Below the pieces are notes generated by a model. It saw only the letters and a program-made list of their open reading frames with translations, was not told where the DNA came from and did no database searches. Made by a program: the position numbers and the translations under genes. A stretch of 34,814 nt of DNA from CAVOKN01 sp963696505 (GTDB lineage: Bacteria; Pseudomonadota; Gammaproteobacteria; Burkholderiales; Rhodocyclaceae). Positions 1 through 9,582 of this stretch are shown here, piece by piece. The stretch spans positions 1 to 34,814 of the forward strand of contig CAVOKN010000002.1 in assembly GCA_963696505.1 (NCBI GenBank), in the 5' to 3' direction. Numbering within the stretch: the first letter of the stretch is position 1; each line of letters starts with the position of its first letter.

Positions 1-50
1 CCCGCGCCGCAAAGTCGCCGGCCGGGCCCTATAACGTCAAAGTCATCATC

Positions 51-1898
51 ATGACGAAGAAATTCAGCCTGGCATCGACCTCGGCACGTCCAATTCCAGC
101 CTGTCCATCTGCAAGGTCGGCGGTCATGCCGAAGGCATCGACATCACCCAGATCCTCTCCCCGGGGGTGGTCGGCGAGAAGCCGCTGCTGCCCTCGGCCC
201 TGTACATCCCCGCGCCGGGCGAATGCGCCCCGGGCAGCCTGGCCCTGCCCTGGGCCCGCGGGCGCGGACGGCCCGGTGGTCGGCGCCTACGCCCGCGAGC
301 AGGGCGCGCTGGTGCCGGACCGGCTGGTCGCCTCGGCCAAGTCCTGGCTGTGCAATCCGCACGTCGACCGCTACGCGCCCATCCTGCCCTGGAAGTCCGA
401 ACTGGCCGAGGGCAAGGTGTCTCCCTTCGAGGCCTCGCGCCGGTACCTCGAACACATGCGCCGGGCCTGCAAGCAGCATCTGGCCGCCCGCGACGCCTCC
501 GCAGCCTGGACCACTGCCAGGTGGTGCTCACCGTGCCCGCCTCGTTCGACAAGGTGGCGCGCACGCTGACCCACGAGGCCGCCGCGGCCGCCGGCCTGGG
601 CAGCGTCACCCTGCTCGAGGAGCCCCAGGCCGCGTTCTACGCCTGGATCGCGCATTCCGAGGCCGGACCGGCGCCGGCCACTGGACCGAGCAGGTCGCGC
701 CGGCGACCTGATCCTGGTGTGCGACGTGGGCGGCGGCACCGCCGACTTCAGCCTCATCGCCGTGGCCGAGGCCCCGGACGGCCTGTCGAAGCCCCTGGAA
801 CTGCACCGCATTGCCGTGGGCGAACACATCCTGCTCGGCGGCGACAACATGGACCTGGCGCTCGCCTACGCGCTGCAGGGCAGCTGGAGGACGAGGGCCA
901 CGAGATCGACGCGTGGCAGTTCCTCGCCCTGGTCCATGCCGCGCGCATGGCCAAGGAGAAGCTGCTCGGCGACGCGTCGTTGGACGAGGTCCCGATCGCC
1001 GTGCCCTCGCGCGGCGCCAGCCTGTTCGCCAAGACGATCGCCACCACGCTCGGCCGCGAGGAACCGTGGCGCAGCTCCTGGAAGGCTATTTCCCCCTACC
1101 CGCGCGGACGAGCTGCCGGCGCCGCGCAAGTCGGTCGGCCTGCAGGAATACGGCCTGGACTACGCCACCGAGCCGGCCCTGTCCAGGCATCTGGCGCGCT
1201 TCCTCGCGCCGCCTGGAGAACGTGAAGTCGGACGAAGCGCTGCGCGCTGATCGGCCCGCGCCGACGTCGAGCGCGAGCGATCCTCAAGCCGACCGCGGTG
1301 CTGTTCAATGGAGGCGTGTTCGAGGCCGGCATTTCGCCGCCGGGTCATGGACCTGCTCGGCGTGGCTGGGCGGGACGCCACTCAAGGAGCTGAAAAGCGC
1401 CGGGCTGGACATCGCGGTCTCGCGCGGCGCCGCCTACTACGGCGCGGTGCAGGCTTCCGGCAAGGGCATCCGGATCCGCGCCGGCACCTCGCGCTCCTAC
1501 TACCTGGGCATGGAAAGCCCGGCCCGCGGTGCCGGGCTACGTCCCGCCGGTGAAGGGCATCTGCATCGTGCCCCAGGGCACCGAGGAAGGCACCGAGCTT
1601 GAGCTGGCGGGCCGCGAGTTCGGCCTGGTCACCGGCGAGGCGGTGGAGTTCCGCTTCTTCAGCTCCGAGATCCGCGCCGGCGACCGGGTCGGCGACGTGG
1701 TGCCAACGCCGCCAGATCGCTGGACGAACTGGCCAGCCTGACGCTGACCCTTCCGCCGGTGAAGGCGAGGCCGGCCAGGTGGTGCCGGTGAGCCTGCATC
1801 CGCTGGTCACCGAGGTCGGCACCCTGGAGCTGTGGATGCAGCACACCAAGTCGGACCGGCGCTGGAAGCTCGAATTCAACCTGCGCGCGAAGGATTGA
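51..1898 (+). pseudogene. Hsp70-family chaperone-like ATPase, multiply frameshifted
   Basis: The conceptual protein (about 615 residues) is an Hsp70/DnaK-type actin-fold ATPase. Visible in order are the phosphate-1 motif GIDLGTSNS (from 71), SAKSWL (about 335), VVLTVPASFD (about 520), LLEEPQAAFYAW (about 610), phosphate-2 CDVGGGTADFS (about 720), GGDNMDLAL (about 840), LFNGGVFEAG (about 1300) and a C-terminal WKLEFNLR (about 1865). The reading frame changes about 14 times, near 60, 260, 505, 690, 880, 1065, 1100, 1210, 1245, 1340, 1365, 1520, 1703 and 1763, with shifts in both directions. Protein similarity continues on each side of every break, which looks more like base-calling indels than old decay. 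ATG at 51 is the probable start but is itself followed by a shift. It lies just upstream of a second Hsp70-like gene, as in known bacterial pairs of divergent Hsp70 relatives. The family assignment is firm; the true coding status is not. Confidence 0.8.
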
Positions 1899-1933
1899 GG
1901 CACCGCGCAGAGGTGCATCGCTGATGTTCCGGC

Positions 1934-4722
1934 ATGACGGCCCCCCGCTACGCCATCGGCATCGACCTCGGCACCACCAACTGCGCGCTCGCCTAGGTCG
2001 ACCTGCGGGCGAAGCCGCTACGGGTGGGGGTGCTGGAGGTTCCTCAAATGACGGCGCTGGACACGGGGCGCGCAACCCCTGCTCCCCTCCTTCTTCTACT
2101 TCGCCACCGAGACCGAGGCCGCGGCGCAGCGCTTCGACCCGTTCGCCGCCGGCGACGAGGACAACCTGCCTTCGCCGTCGGCATGTTCGCGCGCGAGCAG
2201 ATGAACACGCTGCCCGGGCGGGTCATCCATTCCGCCAAGTCCTGGCTCGCCCATGCCGGCATCGACCGCGAGGCGCGCATCCTGCCTTTCGCCACCGACG
2301 AGAGTCCCGCCGCCGACCGCCTCTCGCCGGTGGAGGCCAGCGCCGCCTTCCTCGCCTACCTCAAGGAGGCCTGGGACCACGACTTCGACCACGACGACCC
2401 CGACGCCGCCTTCGAGCGCCAACGTGTCGTCGTCACCGTGCCGGCCTCCTTTGACGAGGGCGCCCAGACGCTCACGCGCAAGGCGGCGGAACTGGCCGGC
2501 TACCCGGCCGTGCGGCTGCTGGAGGAGCCCCAGGCCGCGTTCTATGCCTGGCTCGACGGCCCCGGCCAGCCCCCCGGCGCGCGCTCTCCAGGCTCTGCCG
2601 GGCCTTGCGCAGGCGCAGACCGTGCTGGTGTGCGACATCGGCGGCGGCACCAGCGACTTCAGCCTGTTCCGCATCGCGCCGGTGCGCATCGCCGCAAGAA
2701 CTGCCGCGGATCGAGCGCATCGCCGCCAGCGACCACCTGCTGCTGGGCGGCGACAACATCGACCTCGCGCTCGCCCACCTGCTGGAGGACCGCCTCGAAC
2801 CGCTGGGCGAGGATCGGCTTTCGCGCCGCCAGTGGGCCCATCTGGTGCCCCAGGCGCGGCTGCTCAAGGAGCGCATCCTGTCGGGCGAAGGCGAGTCCGG
2901 CGAGGTGTTCCATGTTTCCGTGCCCGGTGCCGGGGCCAGCCTCTTCGCGTCCGCCCTGAGCGCCACCGTGAGCGGCACCGAAGTGCGCCGCATGGTGCTG
3001 GACGGCTTCTTCCCCCTCACCGCAGCGGGGGAGCGCCCGTGTGCGCGCCGGCGGGCTGCGCGAACTGGGCCTGCCCTACGCCGCCGATCCGCCATCAGCC
3101 GCCACCTCGCCGCCTTCCTCGACGGCCAGGCTGTGGACGGGGTGCTGTTCGCCGGCGGCAGCCTACGCCCGGCTTTCTGCAGGAGCGGCTGCTCGCGCTG
3201 ATCGAGTCCTGGCAGGGACGCCGCCCCGCCCTGCTCGCGCTGGCCGACATGAGCCTCGCCATCGCCCAGGGTGCCGCCCGGTTCGGTGCGCTGCTCGACA
3301 GCGCGCCGGCCGCATCCGCGGCGGCTATCCGCGCAGCGTCTATCTGGAACTGCAGCAGGACAAGGCCGGCGCGGCGCCGGACCTGGTATGCGTGCTGCCC
3401 CAGGGCTTCGGGGAAGGCCGGCGCATCGAACTCGCATCGCCGTCCTTCAACCTGCTGGTGAACCGCCCGGTGCGCTTCACCACCTACACCTCCCACCGCC
3501 GGCCCGAGGACCAGCCCGGCGATCTCGTGCCGCTGACGGCAGGCGCTTTCCATCCGCTGCCGCCGCTGCACACCGCGCTGGTGCTGGACGACGAGGGCTT
3601 CAGTGCGCGCAAGGCGGCTGAACTGGGCATCTCGGTGCGTCTCGAAGCGGCGCTCACCGAACTTGGGCTGCTGCAGCTCGCGCTGCACAGCGCCAAGCGC
3701 GACAAACGCTGGCAGCTCGAATTCAACCTGCGCAAGCCGGTCATCGAAGGCGAGGCCGCGCCCGAGGTACGCCGAGACAACCTGGGTGTGGCGCCGGAGG
3801 CGGCGGTGGCGGCTGCCCAGCGCATCGAGCTTTACTACGGCAAGAAGCAGGCGCTCGGCCCCAAGGACAACGTCAAGTCCCTGGGGCGGGACCTTGAGCG
3901 CCTGCTGGGCCAGGACCGCAGCCGGTGGAGCGTCCCCCTGCTGCGGGCGCTGTGGCCAGCGCTGTATCCCGGCATCACGCGCCGCAACCGCTCGCTCGAT
4001 CACGAGAATGCCTGGCTCTACCTCGCCGGCTTCGTGCTGCGGCCGGGCTACGGCAGCGAACTCGACCCCTGGCGTATGGTGCAACTGTGGGAATGCTTCG
4101 GCCTGGGGCTGGCCCACCGCAAAGAGAAAAGCGCCCAGTCCAACTGGTGGATGATGTGGCGCCGCACCGCCGGCGGGCTGCTCGCCGAGCAGCAGGAGGC
4201 GCTCTGGGCGGACGCCCTGCCCCAGTTGCAGCGCTCTCCCGCCGAGTTCGTCGAGGGCACGCGGCTGCTCGGCACCCTGGAGCGGGTGCCGCTGGCCGAG
4301 CGCGCGGAACTCGCCGAACGATTGCTCGACCTCATCCTCAAGGGCAAGGCCGGGCAGCAGTCCATACCTATTGGACATTGGGCCGGCTGCTGGGGCGGCT
4401 GCCGCTTTATACCGCCTCCGAGACGGTGCTTCCGGCAGCGGCGGTCGAGGAAGCCTTCGGGCGCACCGAGCCCCTGGACTGGCGCAAACTCGGCCTCCAG
4501 GCCCTGGTGCCGGTGTTCTGCGCCGCCTGCCGCATGACCGGCGAACGCAGCCTGGACATCCAGGATGCATTACGCGGTCGGGTGATCGACAAGCTGAAGC
4601 GCTCCGGCGCCAGCGAGGAGCAACTGCGTTGCCTGCGCAGCCGCTGCGAAGTCACCACGGCCGAGCGCAACCAGCTCTTCGGCGAGGAGTTGCCCGCCGG
4701 ACTGAGCCTGGCTGCGGACTGA
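1934..4722 (+). pseudogene. Hsp70-family protein with C-terminal DUF3731-type domain, frameshifted
   Basis: This is a second, longer Hsp70 relative (about 925 residues) 35 bp after the first. The N-terminal half carries GIDLGTTN (about 1955), SAKSWLAHAG (about 2235), VVVTVPASFD (about 2430), LLEEPQAAFYAW (about 2515), CDIGGGTSDFS (about 2632) and GGDNIDLALA (about 2748). The C-terminal half (about 3780-4720) is rich in W/R and contains LRPGYG near 4040, matching the conserved RPG motif of DUF3731 (PF12531), a domain known only attached to Hsp70. The start chosen is ATG 1934, which reads directly into the ATPase motif. Codon 21 is TAG (1994-1996) where a tyrosine codon TAC would fit, and frames shift near 2075, 2168, 2585, 2693, 3030, 3090, 3165, 3312 and 4368. 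The stretch 3320-4365 is uninterrupted. Family known from the motifs; whether the gene is really broken is undecided. Confidence 0.8.
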
Positions 4723-5063
4723 CGCTCCCTCCCCCGCGTCTGACCTTTGCGCACGCTGGCCACGTGGATTCAGTCTGGCCGACTTGGTGTGAGTGCGGCG
4801 AGACTCACTCAAGTCGTGGGCAATCGCCCGGAGCAGCACATGCCCGGAGTTTGGTTGCAGCCTGAGTCGGCCGTGGTGATTCTCGCGGCGGCATGCTTTG
4901 CTGCCGATGGTCAGCGGCGGCACGGTCGTGATCCGCAAGGCGAAGGCTATGCCTCGCCCCACCGGCTCGCGAACCGGCGAGATCGCGCAAGCGATCGATC
5001 GAGTGCGCGCCCTGTCGTGTCTGGGCTCGTCGGCCTTTCAGCCGTGCGCTGTGCAGCGCCTGC
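4723..5063. other. Gene-free stretch between Hsp70 pair and transposase remnant
   Basis: No convincing gene is visible in 340 bases. There is an imperfect stem-loop at about 4783-4813 (GTGAGT pairing with ACTCAC, CTTG with CAAG), which could end transcription of the Hsp70 pair but has no T tract. Near 5011 the sequence CCCTGTCGTG resembles the inverted complement of bases near 10222-10233 (CCCGTGTCGTG). These might be the worn terminal inverted repeats of the IS whose transposase occupies 5064-10168, but no matching target duplication flanks them. Confidence 0.35.
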
Positions 5064-6782
5064 TCAAGGGCCGCTGGCCAAGCGCCAGCCCTCGGTCATG
5101 CCATCCAATCGCAGCAGACCGCGCCACAAGGTCTCGGTGCCGGGTTCGCCATCGGACTTGCGCCCGAGGAACCCGCCAAGCTTGGCGGTCATGCGTATGG
5201 CTTCACGCAAGCTCGGGGCGGGGGCGTGCGGCGGCCACTTCCTGTTCTTCGTTTCGTAGGCAATCAGCACCTGACACTCGTCGTGATCGAAAAACACCTC
5301 GGCCGGCAGATCCGGCACCTCTCGCCCGAGCTTGGTCATATGGTGGATGCGCCACGCAATCACCATGTCGATGGCCAGGCACGCCTGGAGCCGATCGCCG
5401 TGGCCGAGCTGTCGATCTTCGATCCGGCAGCCGCTCTTCAAGGTGCGATGAAACACCTCGATCCCCCAGCGCTGGGTGTACCAGGCCACCTTCTCGCAAG
5501 CCTGCTCGAAGCCGACCACCGCCGCGGTCGTGAGCAGCGCCCATTCGATGGGCTCGGCCCCAACGGGCGCGTCCACCTCCTGCGCGAGCACCATCTGCAC
5601 TTCGAGAGGCCGCAGTTCGGGCTTGGACCTCGGCGGGCACAGGCTTACCGTAGCAAAGCGGATCGCGAGTTTGGCCACGCGCGCCGGACGATTCCTCTGA
5701 CGCGGCAGTTCGATCGGCTGATAGCCGGCGATCGGCTTGGCCCGGATCGTCTCGAACAGTCGCTGCTGTTCGTCCTGCACCTTGCGGTCGTGCATGGCGC
5801 GCACGAGCAGCTTGGGGCCGCCCGGCTCGCACAGCGCTTCTTCGAAGAGCTCGTAGATGTCGGCTTCCCGGTCCCCCATGCTGACCAATTGGACGTGGGG
5901 GTTGCGCTTTTGCACCGCCGCCAGCGCCTGATAGCTCTTGATCCAGCGCCAGCTCTCCTTGTCTTGGATCGGCAAGGCGTGGCGCTTGGCCTTCTTGCCG
6001 AACGCCTGCGGGTCGCGTGCCCAACACTGCGCGTCGATAAACCCCAGCGGCACGCCTTGCACCGTCATCGCCAGGCTGCTGTGCAGATGCAAGCCCTGCG
6101 CCCCGTCCACCGTGGTGCCGATCGGCCCCAGCCCGTCGGTAGCCTCGAGGCCGCTGTAGTTCACGCTGGTGGTGTCTTGCGGCACCAGTACGACCGAACC
6201 CTGCGCCACGGCGCCGATGCGCCCTTCGGTGGCAGCATAGTGCGGCTGCAGCAAGGTTTCGAACTCGACATCGTCGTTGGCCAGGAACCGGTAGGCGGCT
6301 TGCATCTTGCTCACGCTCTGGCAGGCTTCGGGAATGCGGGCCATCGGACGGGCCCAAAAATCACGCGCCATCGTCATCAGCCGCTCGGTCAGCCGTGGGC
6401 TGAGCCGACAGCGGCCGAATTCCTCCTCGGCCCAGTCTGCCGCTGGCCGCTTACGCCTCGTGGGCAGCAGGCGCGGCAACTCCAGCGGCGCGCTCAGGAT
6501 CCTGCGCCAATTGCGTTGCAGCGGATAGACCAACACGTGCTTGCGCGCGACTTGCTCCTGCCGCGCGCTATCCTGCCGCCCTCGTCCTTCGGTCAGCCCC
6601 AGCTCGATCCAGTTGGCCGCGCGATAGCATGTCCCCCGGTACAGGCTGCTGTTGACGAACGTCTCCACCAAGACGGGCTTATCGCCGTAGCGCTGTTGCC
6701 AATCGCCAGCCAAGCGGCGCGTGGCCAGACCCAGCACATGCGACGCCAGGTGCGCCACCTGCACGCTAGGCGAGTGGGTCAC
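5064..6782 (-). pseudogene. C-terminal part of DUF4338-Tn5-type DDE transposase (interrupted)
   Basis: The 572-residue open frame starts at a GTG (6782) that belongs to the inserted element, so it is a fragment and not a natural gene start. Residues about 6-97 are the rear half of a DUF4338/DruA-type domain (LASHVLG, DWQQRYG, ETFV, GTCYRAANW, GRGR, then VYPL). Residues about 115-170 match the Tn5 DNA-binding domain (WAEEEFGRCRLSPRLTERL). An RNase-H-fold DDE domain follows, with D203 (PQDTTSVNYSG), D304 (GDREADIY) and E442 within the YREK signature Y-x2-RW-x-IE-x2-H. The C-terminal 100 residues resemble the Tn5 dimerisation region. All three catalytic acids are present, so function was probably lost only through the insertion at 6769. 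Assignment to an IS4/IS50-type transposase is firm. Confidence 0.88.
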
Positions 6783-6784
6783 AT
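6767..6784. other. Left attachment-site junction of the recombinase element
   Basis: Transposase-gene sequence ends in CGCTAGGC and element sequence begins GAGTGGGTCACAT. The GGC at 6769-6771 is the shared core. On the transposase coding strand the host side reads CCT AGC GTG CAG (P-S-V-Q), continuous with the DUF4338 motif. Confidence 0.7.
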
Positions 6785-7096
6785 AGTGCCCACTATCAGG
6801 ACAATGAAGTTCAGATTTACTACCGCTTTCATCCGCATTACGGGGCAGTAGTCGCGCTGCGGCGGCGCGAAACCTATCGCGGTGAGGCGGTTGCCACCGT
6901 CGTCTTTCCAGACGGAACGCTCAGAAAGATTCCGACCTGGATGATCGAACCGCCGGCAGCGCAGCTCGATATTCGTGAGCCGCCGCGCTTCTCACAGGAA
7001 TCTCTAAACGACCTGCGCCGCCTCCTTGATGTCGCCCTGTCGGTTCTAAACGATGCGGCAATCGCCAGCACATGCCGTGATGGAGATGCGGCATGA
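6773..7096 (+). CDS. DUF5372-like small protein, start codon absent at this junction
   Basis: An open frame runs from the stop TAG at 6767 to TGA 7094-7096. The protein contains YYRFHPHYGAVV, a basic RRRETYRGE segment, VFPDGTLRKIPTWM and a C-terminal LRRLLDVAL helix. It resembles the DUF5372-type proteins encoded beside large serine recombinases; their role is unknown, possibly in directing recombination. The frame has no ATG, GTG or TTG before the conserved part; ATG at 6804 is in another frame and stops after 15 codons. If the element ends are joined at GGC, the ATG at 9580-9582 comes into the same frame and adds M-S-L-S-R-A ahead of codon 6773, with AGGAAGG eight bases upstream. The stop overlaps ATG 7093. 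The family name is moderately sure; the junction-dependent start is an inference from sequence. Confidence 0.6.
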   Translation, partial: SGSHSAHYQDNEVQIYYRFHPHYGAVVALRRRETYRGEAVATVVFPDGTLRKIPTWMIEPPAAQLDIREPPRFSQESLNDLRRLLDVALSVLNDAAIASTCRDGDAA

Positions 7097-7318
7097 GCAA
7101 GCTCACGGCGTGCATAGAAGTGGCGCGCGCTCGCAAGTGCTTCACACAGCGTTTGGCATCAAGTACAAGGCACGATTTCGTCACGGGCACGCAATCCGCT
7201 CCACCGTCGATTCGGACCTACGGCAAAGTGCTACGCGTCTTGGCGCTGGCTTTGCGTGTGGTAGGCCACGTTGGCCCTATTGTTTCTCTTTTGCGGTGCA
7301 TCAGCACAAGGAGAAGCG

Positions 7319-7495
7319 ATGACACGACCCGTACGCTCAAGGCAATCCGATTTATTCAACGCACCAACCAACACGCCGCTATCAGCACCTCGAGCGGTGC
7401 GCACAGAACTCGTGAGCTTGCTGTGCGCATTGCTGCTGGAAGTGGTGCCAGCGCAGCAGTCCCAACCGATCACTTCGGAAGAAGGCCAATCATGA
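7319..7495 (+). CDS. 58-residue accessory protein of the recombinase element
   Basis: ATG 7319 has AAGGAGA nine bases upstream, and the stop TGA (7493-7495) overlaps the recombinase ATG at 7492 in an ATGA, indicating translational coupling. The protein has SDLFNAP near its start and an amphipathic leucine-rich helix (ELVSLLCALLLEVV) towards the end. I believe similar short proteins occur just ahead of related recombinases, but I cannot name a family or function. The 222 bases before it (7097-7318) also lack stops in the recombinase frame, but nothing there resembles a known domain. Confidence 0.6.
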   Translation: MTRPVRSRQSDLFNAPTNTPLSAPRAVRTELVSLLCALLLEVVPAQQSQPITSEEGQS

Positions 7496-9561
7496 GCAAG
7501 ATCACGCCTGAACATCTCGCACGCGCAGCCTATGTCTACATCCGACAGTCCACGCCAGATCAAGTGCGCAACAATCACGAAAGCCGCCGTCGCCAATACG
7601 CGCTCGAGGAGCACGCCAAGCAACTCGGTTGGACCAACGTCGTCGTGATCGACGACGATCTTGGGCGCTCCGGTTCAGGCACCGCGCGCCCGGGATTCGA
7701 GCGGCTGCTCAGCGCCGTCTGTGAAGGCGGCGTGGGCGCGGTCCTGTCCCTCGAAATCTCGCGCCTCGCACGTAATGGACGCGAATGGCATACGCTCATG
7801 GAGTTCTGCGCCATCGTGGGCAGTCTATTGATCGACGAGTATGGGGTCTACGAACCGCGCCACACCAATGACCGCTTGCTGCTCGGCGTGAAGAGCACTC
7901 TGGCGGAGATGGAGCTGTCAGCCTTTCGCCAGCGCTCGCAAGAGGCCATCAAGCTCAAGGCCGCTCGCGGTGATCTCTACACTCGACTCGCCGTGGGCTA
8001 TGTACGCAATGAGCACAACGGCATTGACAAGGATCCCGACACCCGGGTGCGCGAAGCGCTCGAACTGACGTTTCGCAAGTTCGCGGAATTGGGTAGCATA
8101 CGCCAGGTGTTGCTCTGGTTTCGACAAGAAGCCATCGCCGTGCCGTTCGCGCACTACAGTGCGCAAGGACGTACGCTGGAGTGGAAGCTGCCGGTCTATA
8201 ACACGCTGCGCAACGTTCTGACCAACCCCATCTACGCGGGGGCCTATAGCTTTGGCCGCACCGCCTCGCAGGTTAAATTGGAAGCGGGGCGCAAGCGGAT
8301 CGTACGGCAGCGCCAGCGCGAACAAGAGCACTGGCAGGTTCTGCTGCGCGAGCATCACCCAGGCTACATCTCCTGGGAGGCTTTCGAGCATAATCAGCGC
8401 ATCATCGCGCACAATACCAACATGCTAGGCGAACAGGTTCGAGGCTCAATCCGCCGCGGCGAGGCGCTACTGGCTGGCCTGCTGCGCTGTGGTCATTGTG
8501 GGCGCAAGTTGGGGGTAGCGTACGGCGGCAACAGAGGCAGCGTCGGTCGCTATGCGTGCGTTGGAACGAGAATCACCCAGGCAAGCGCCGCTTGTATCTC
8601 GTTCGGAGCGTTTCGAGTCGATGAGGCCGTTACTGAAGAGCTATTGCGGCAGTTGCAGCCATTAGGGATCGAGGCGGCATTGCAGGCCATTGAAACGCGA
8701 GAGCGGGCAGGCGATGACGCACACCGGCAAGTGGAACTGGCGCTCGAACAGGCCCGCTACGAAGCCTCTTTGGCAAGACGTCAGTACGACGCGGTCAACC
8801 CCCTCAACCGATTGGTCGCCGCGGAATTGGAACGGCGTTGGAACGAGCGTCTGGCAGCCGTCGCACAGTTGGAAGACAAGCTCGCGGTACTGCTGCGCGC
8901 TACCCCACAGCGCTTAAGCGAACCGGAGCGCGAGCGACTCCTCGCGCTCGGAGGTGACTTGGCTAAAGCCTGGAACCACCCCGCCGCCAGCGCCGAGACG
9001 CGCAAACGCATCTTGCGCACCGTGATTAAAGAGATCGTCGTGCGCGTAGAAGCCGATCAACTGCATCTGCAACTACACTGGCATGGCGGTGATCACACCG
9101 CGCTGGTGGTGCGCAAGAACCGCAGCGGTTATCATCGCTTCGTAACCGATGCCGATACCACTGAACTGATCCGTGCGCTGGCACGCTTGCTTCCCGATGG
9201 AAGCATCGCTGCCCTGCTCAACCGCATGGGCAAGCTTACAGCCAAAGCTCATACCTGGAGCGTGGCGCGTGTGCGTGTATTCCGCAAGGATAACGGCATC
9301 GCCGTGTATCGAGACGGCGAGCGGGCTGAACGAGGAGAAGTCAACTTGGACGAAGCCGCGAAGCTGCTGCAGGTAAGCCCGATGAGCGTACTGCGCCTAA
9401 TTCAGCGCAAGGTACTCTCGGCACAGCAACCCTGTGTCGGCGCGCCCTGGAGCATCTGCCGCAACGATCTGGAGTGCGCGGCCGTTCAACAGGCACTGAG
9501 GCTTGGTCCGCACGCTCCGCTAACAGCGAACCCGAATCAAAACAGCCTTGATTTTCAATAA
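7492..9561 (+). CDS. Large serine recombinase (site-specific, resolvase/invertase superfamily)
   Basis: 689 residues from ATG 7492. This start places the catalytic serine at position 20 in YIRQS, as usual; the open frame continues upstream to 7093 without any conserved content. Domains: resolvase catalytic domain about 12-155 (YIRQS, DDDLGRSG, EISRLARNGREW), recombinase domain about 170-305, a zinc ribbon about 330-375 (LLRCGHCGRKL followed by YACVGT and a later Cys), then a long charged coiled-coil region with the tail of a helix-turn-helix-like segment near the end (LDEAAKLLQVSPMSVLRLI). It would catalyse strand exchange between attP and attB through a 5'-phosphoserine intermediate, moving this element. 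It overlaps the 58-residue ORF by four bases. The gene appears intact. Composition is less GC-rich than the neighbouring housekeeping genes, in keeping with horizontal origin. Confidence 0.93.
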   Translation: MSKITPEHLARAAYVYIRQSTPDQVRNNHESRRRQYALEEHAKQLGWTNVVVIDDDLGRSGSGTARPGFERLLSAVCEGGVGAVLSLEISRLARNGREWHTLMEFCAIVGSLLIDEYGVYEPRHTNDRLLLGVKSTLAEMELSAFRQRSQEAIKLKAARGDLYTRLAVGYVRNEHNGIDKDPDTRVREALELTFRKFAELGSIRQVLLWFRQEAIAVPFAHYSAQGRTLEWKLPVYNTLRNVLTNPIYAGAYSFGRTASQVKLEAGRKRIVRQRQREQEHWQVLLREHHPGYISWEAFEHNQRIIAHNTNMLGEQVRGSIRRGEALLAGLLRCGHCGRKLGVAYGGNRGSVGRYACVGTRITQASAACISFGAFRVDEAVTEELLRQLQPLGIEAALQAIETRERAGDDAHRQVELALEQARYEASLARRQYDAVNPLNRLVAAELERRWNERLAAVAQLEDKLAVLLRATPQRLSEPERERLLALGGDLAKAWNHPAASAETRKRILRTVIKEIVVRVEADQLHLQLHWHGGDHTALVVRKNRSGYHRFVTDADTTELIRALARLLPDGSIAALLNRMGKLTAKAHTWSVARVRVFRKDNGIAVYRDGERAERGEVNLDEAAKLLQVSPMSVLRLIQRKVLSAQQPCVGAPWSICRNDLECAAVQQALRLGPHAPLTANPNQNSLDFQ

Positions 9562-9564
9562 CGT

Positions 9565-9582
9565 AGGAAGGTGATGATTATG
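9565..9582 (+). promoter_or_regulatory. Ribosome-binding site and ATG at the element's right end, apparently without a gene here
   Basis: AGGAAGG (9565-9571) lies eight bases before ATG (9580-9582), 12 bases from the GGC core at 9594-9596. In the integrated state this ATG reads into the disrupted transposase gene in the wrong orientation. In a circle closed at GGC it reads without a stop into the frame starting at 6773. It therefore looks like the translation start of the element's first gene, separated from it by integration. Confidence 0.55.

Noticed and set aside
1..50. End of an upstream gene (possibly a DUF2760-type gene)
   Set aside because: Too short and in the frameshifted part of the window; no frame can be trusted.
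5011..5030. Terminal inverted repeat of the IS paired with 10222-10233
   Set aside because: Only about seven bases match and the flanking sequences show no target duplication, so it is not listed as a firm repeat.
5226..6851. Long plus-strand open frame opposite the transposase
   Set aside because: It is the shadow of the minus-strand transposase gene; it has no motif and the DDE residues are all on the other strand.
7093..7491. N-terminal extension of the recombinase by 133 residues
   Set aside because: The catalytic serine should lie about 15-25 residues from the start, which ATG 7492 gives; the extension has no conserved content, and ATG 7492 overlaps the stop of the preceding small ORF.
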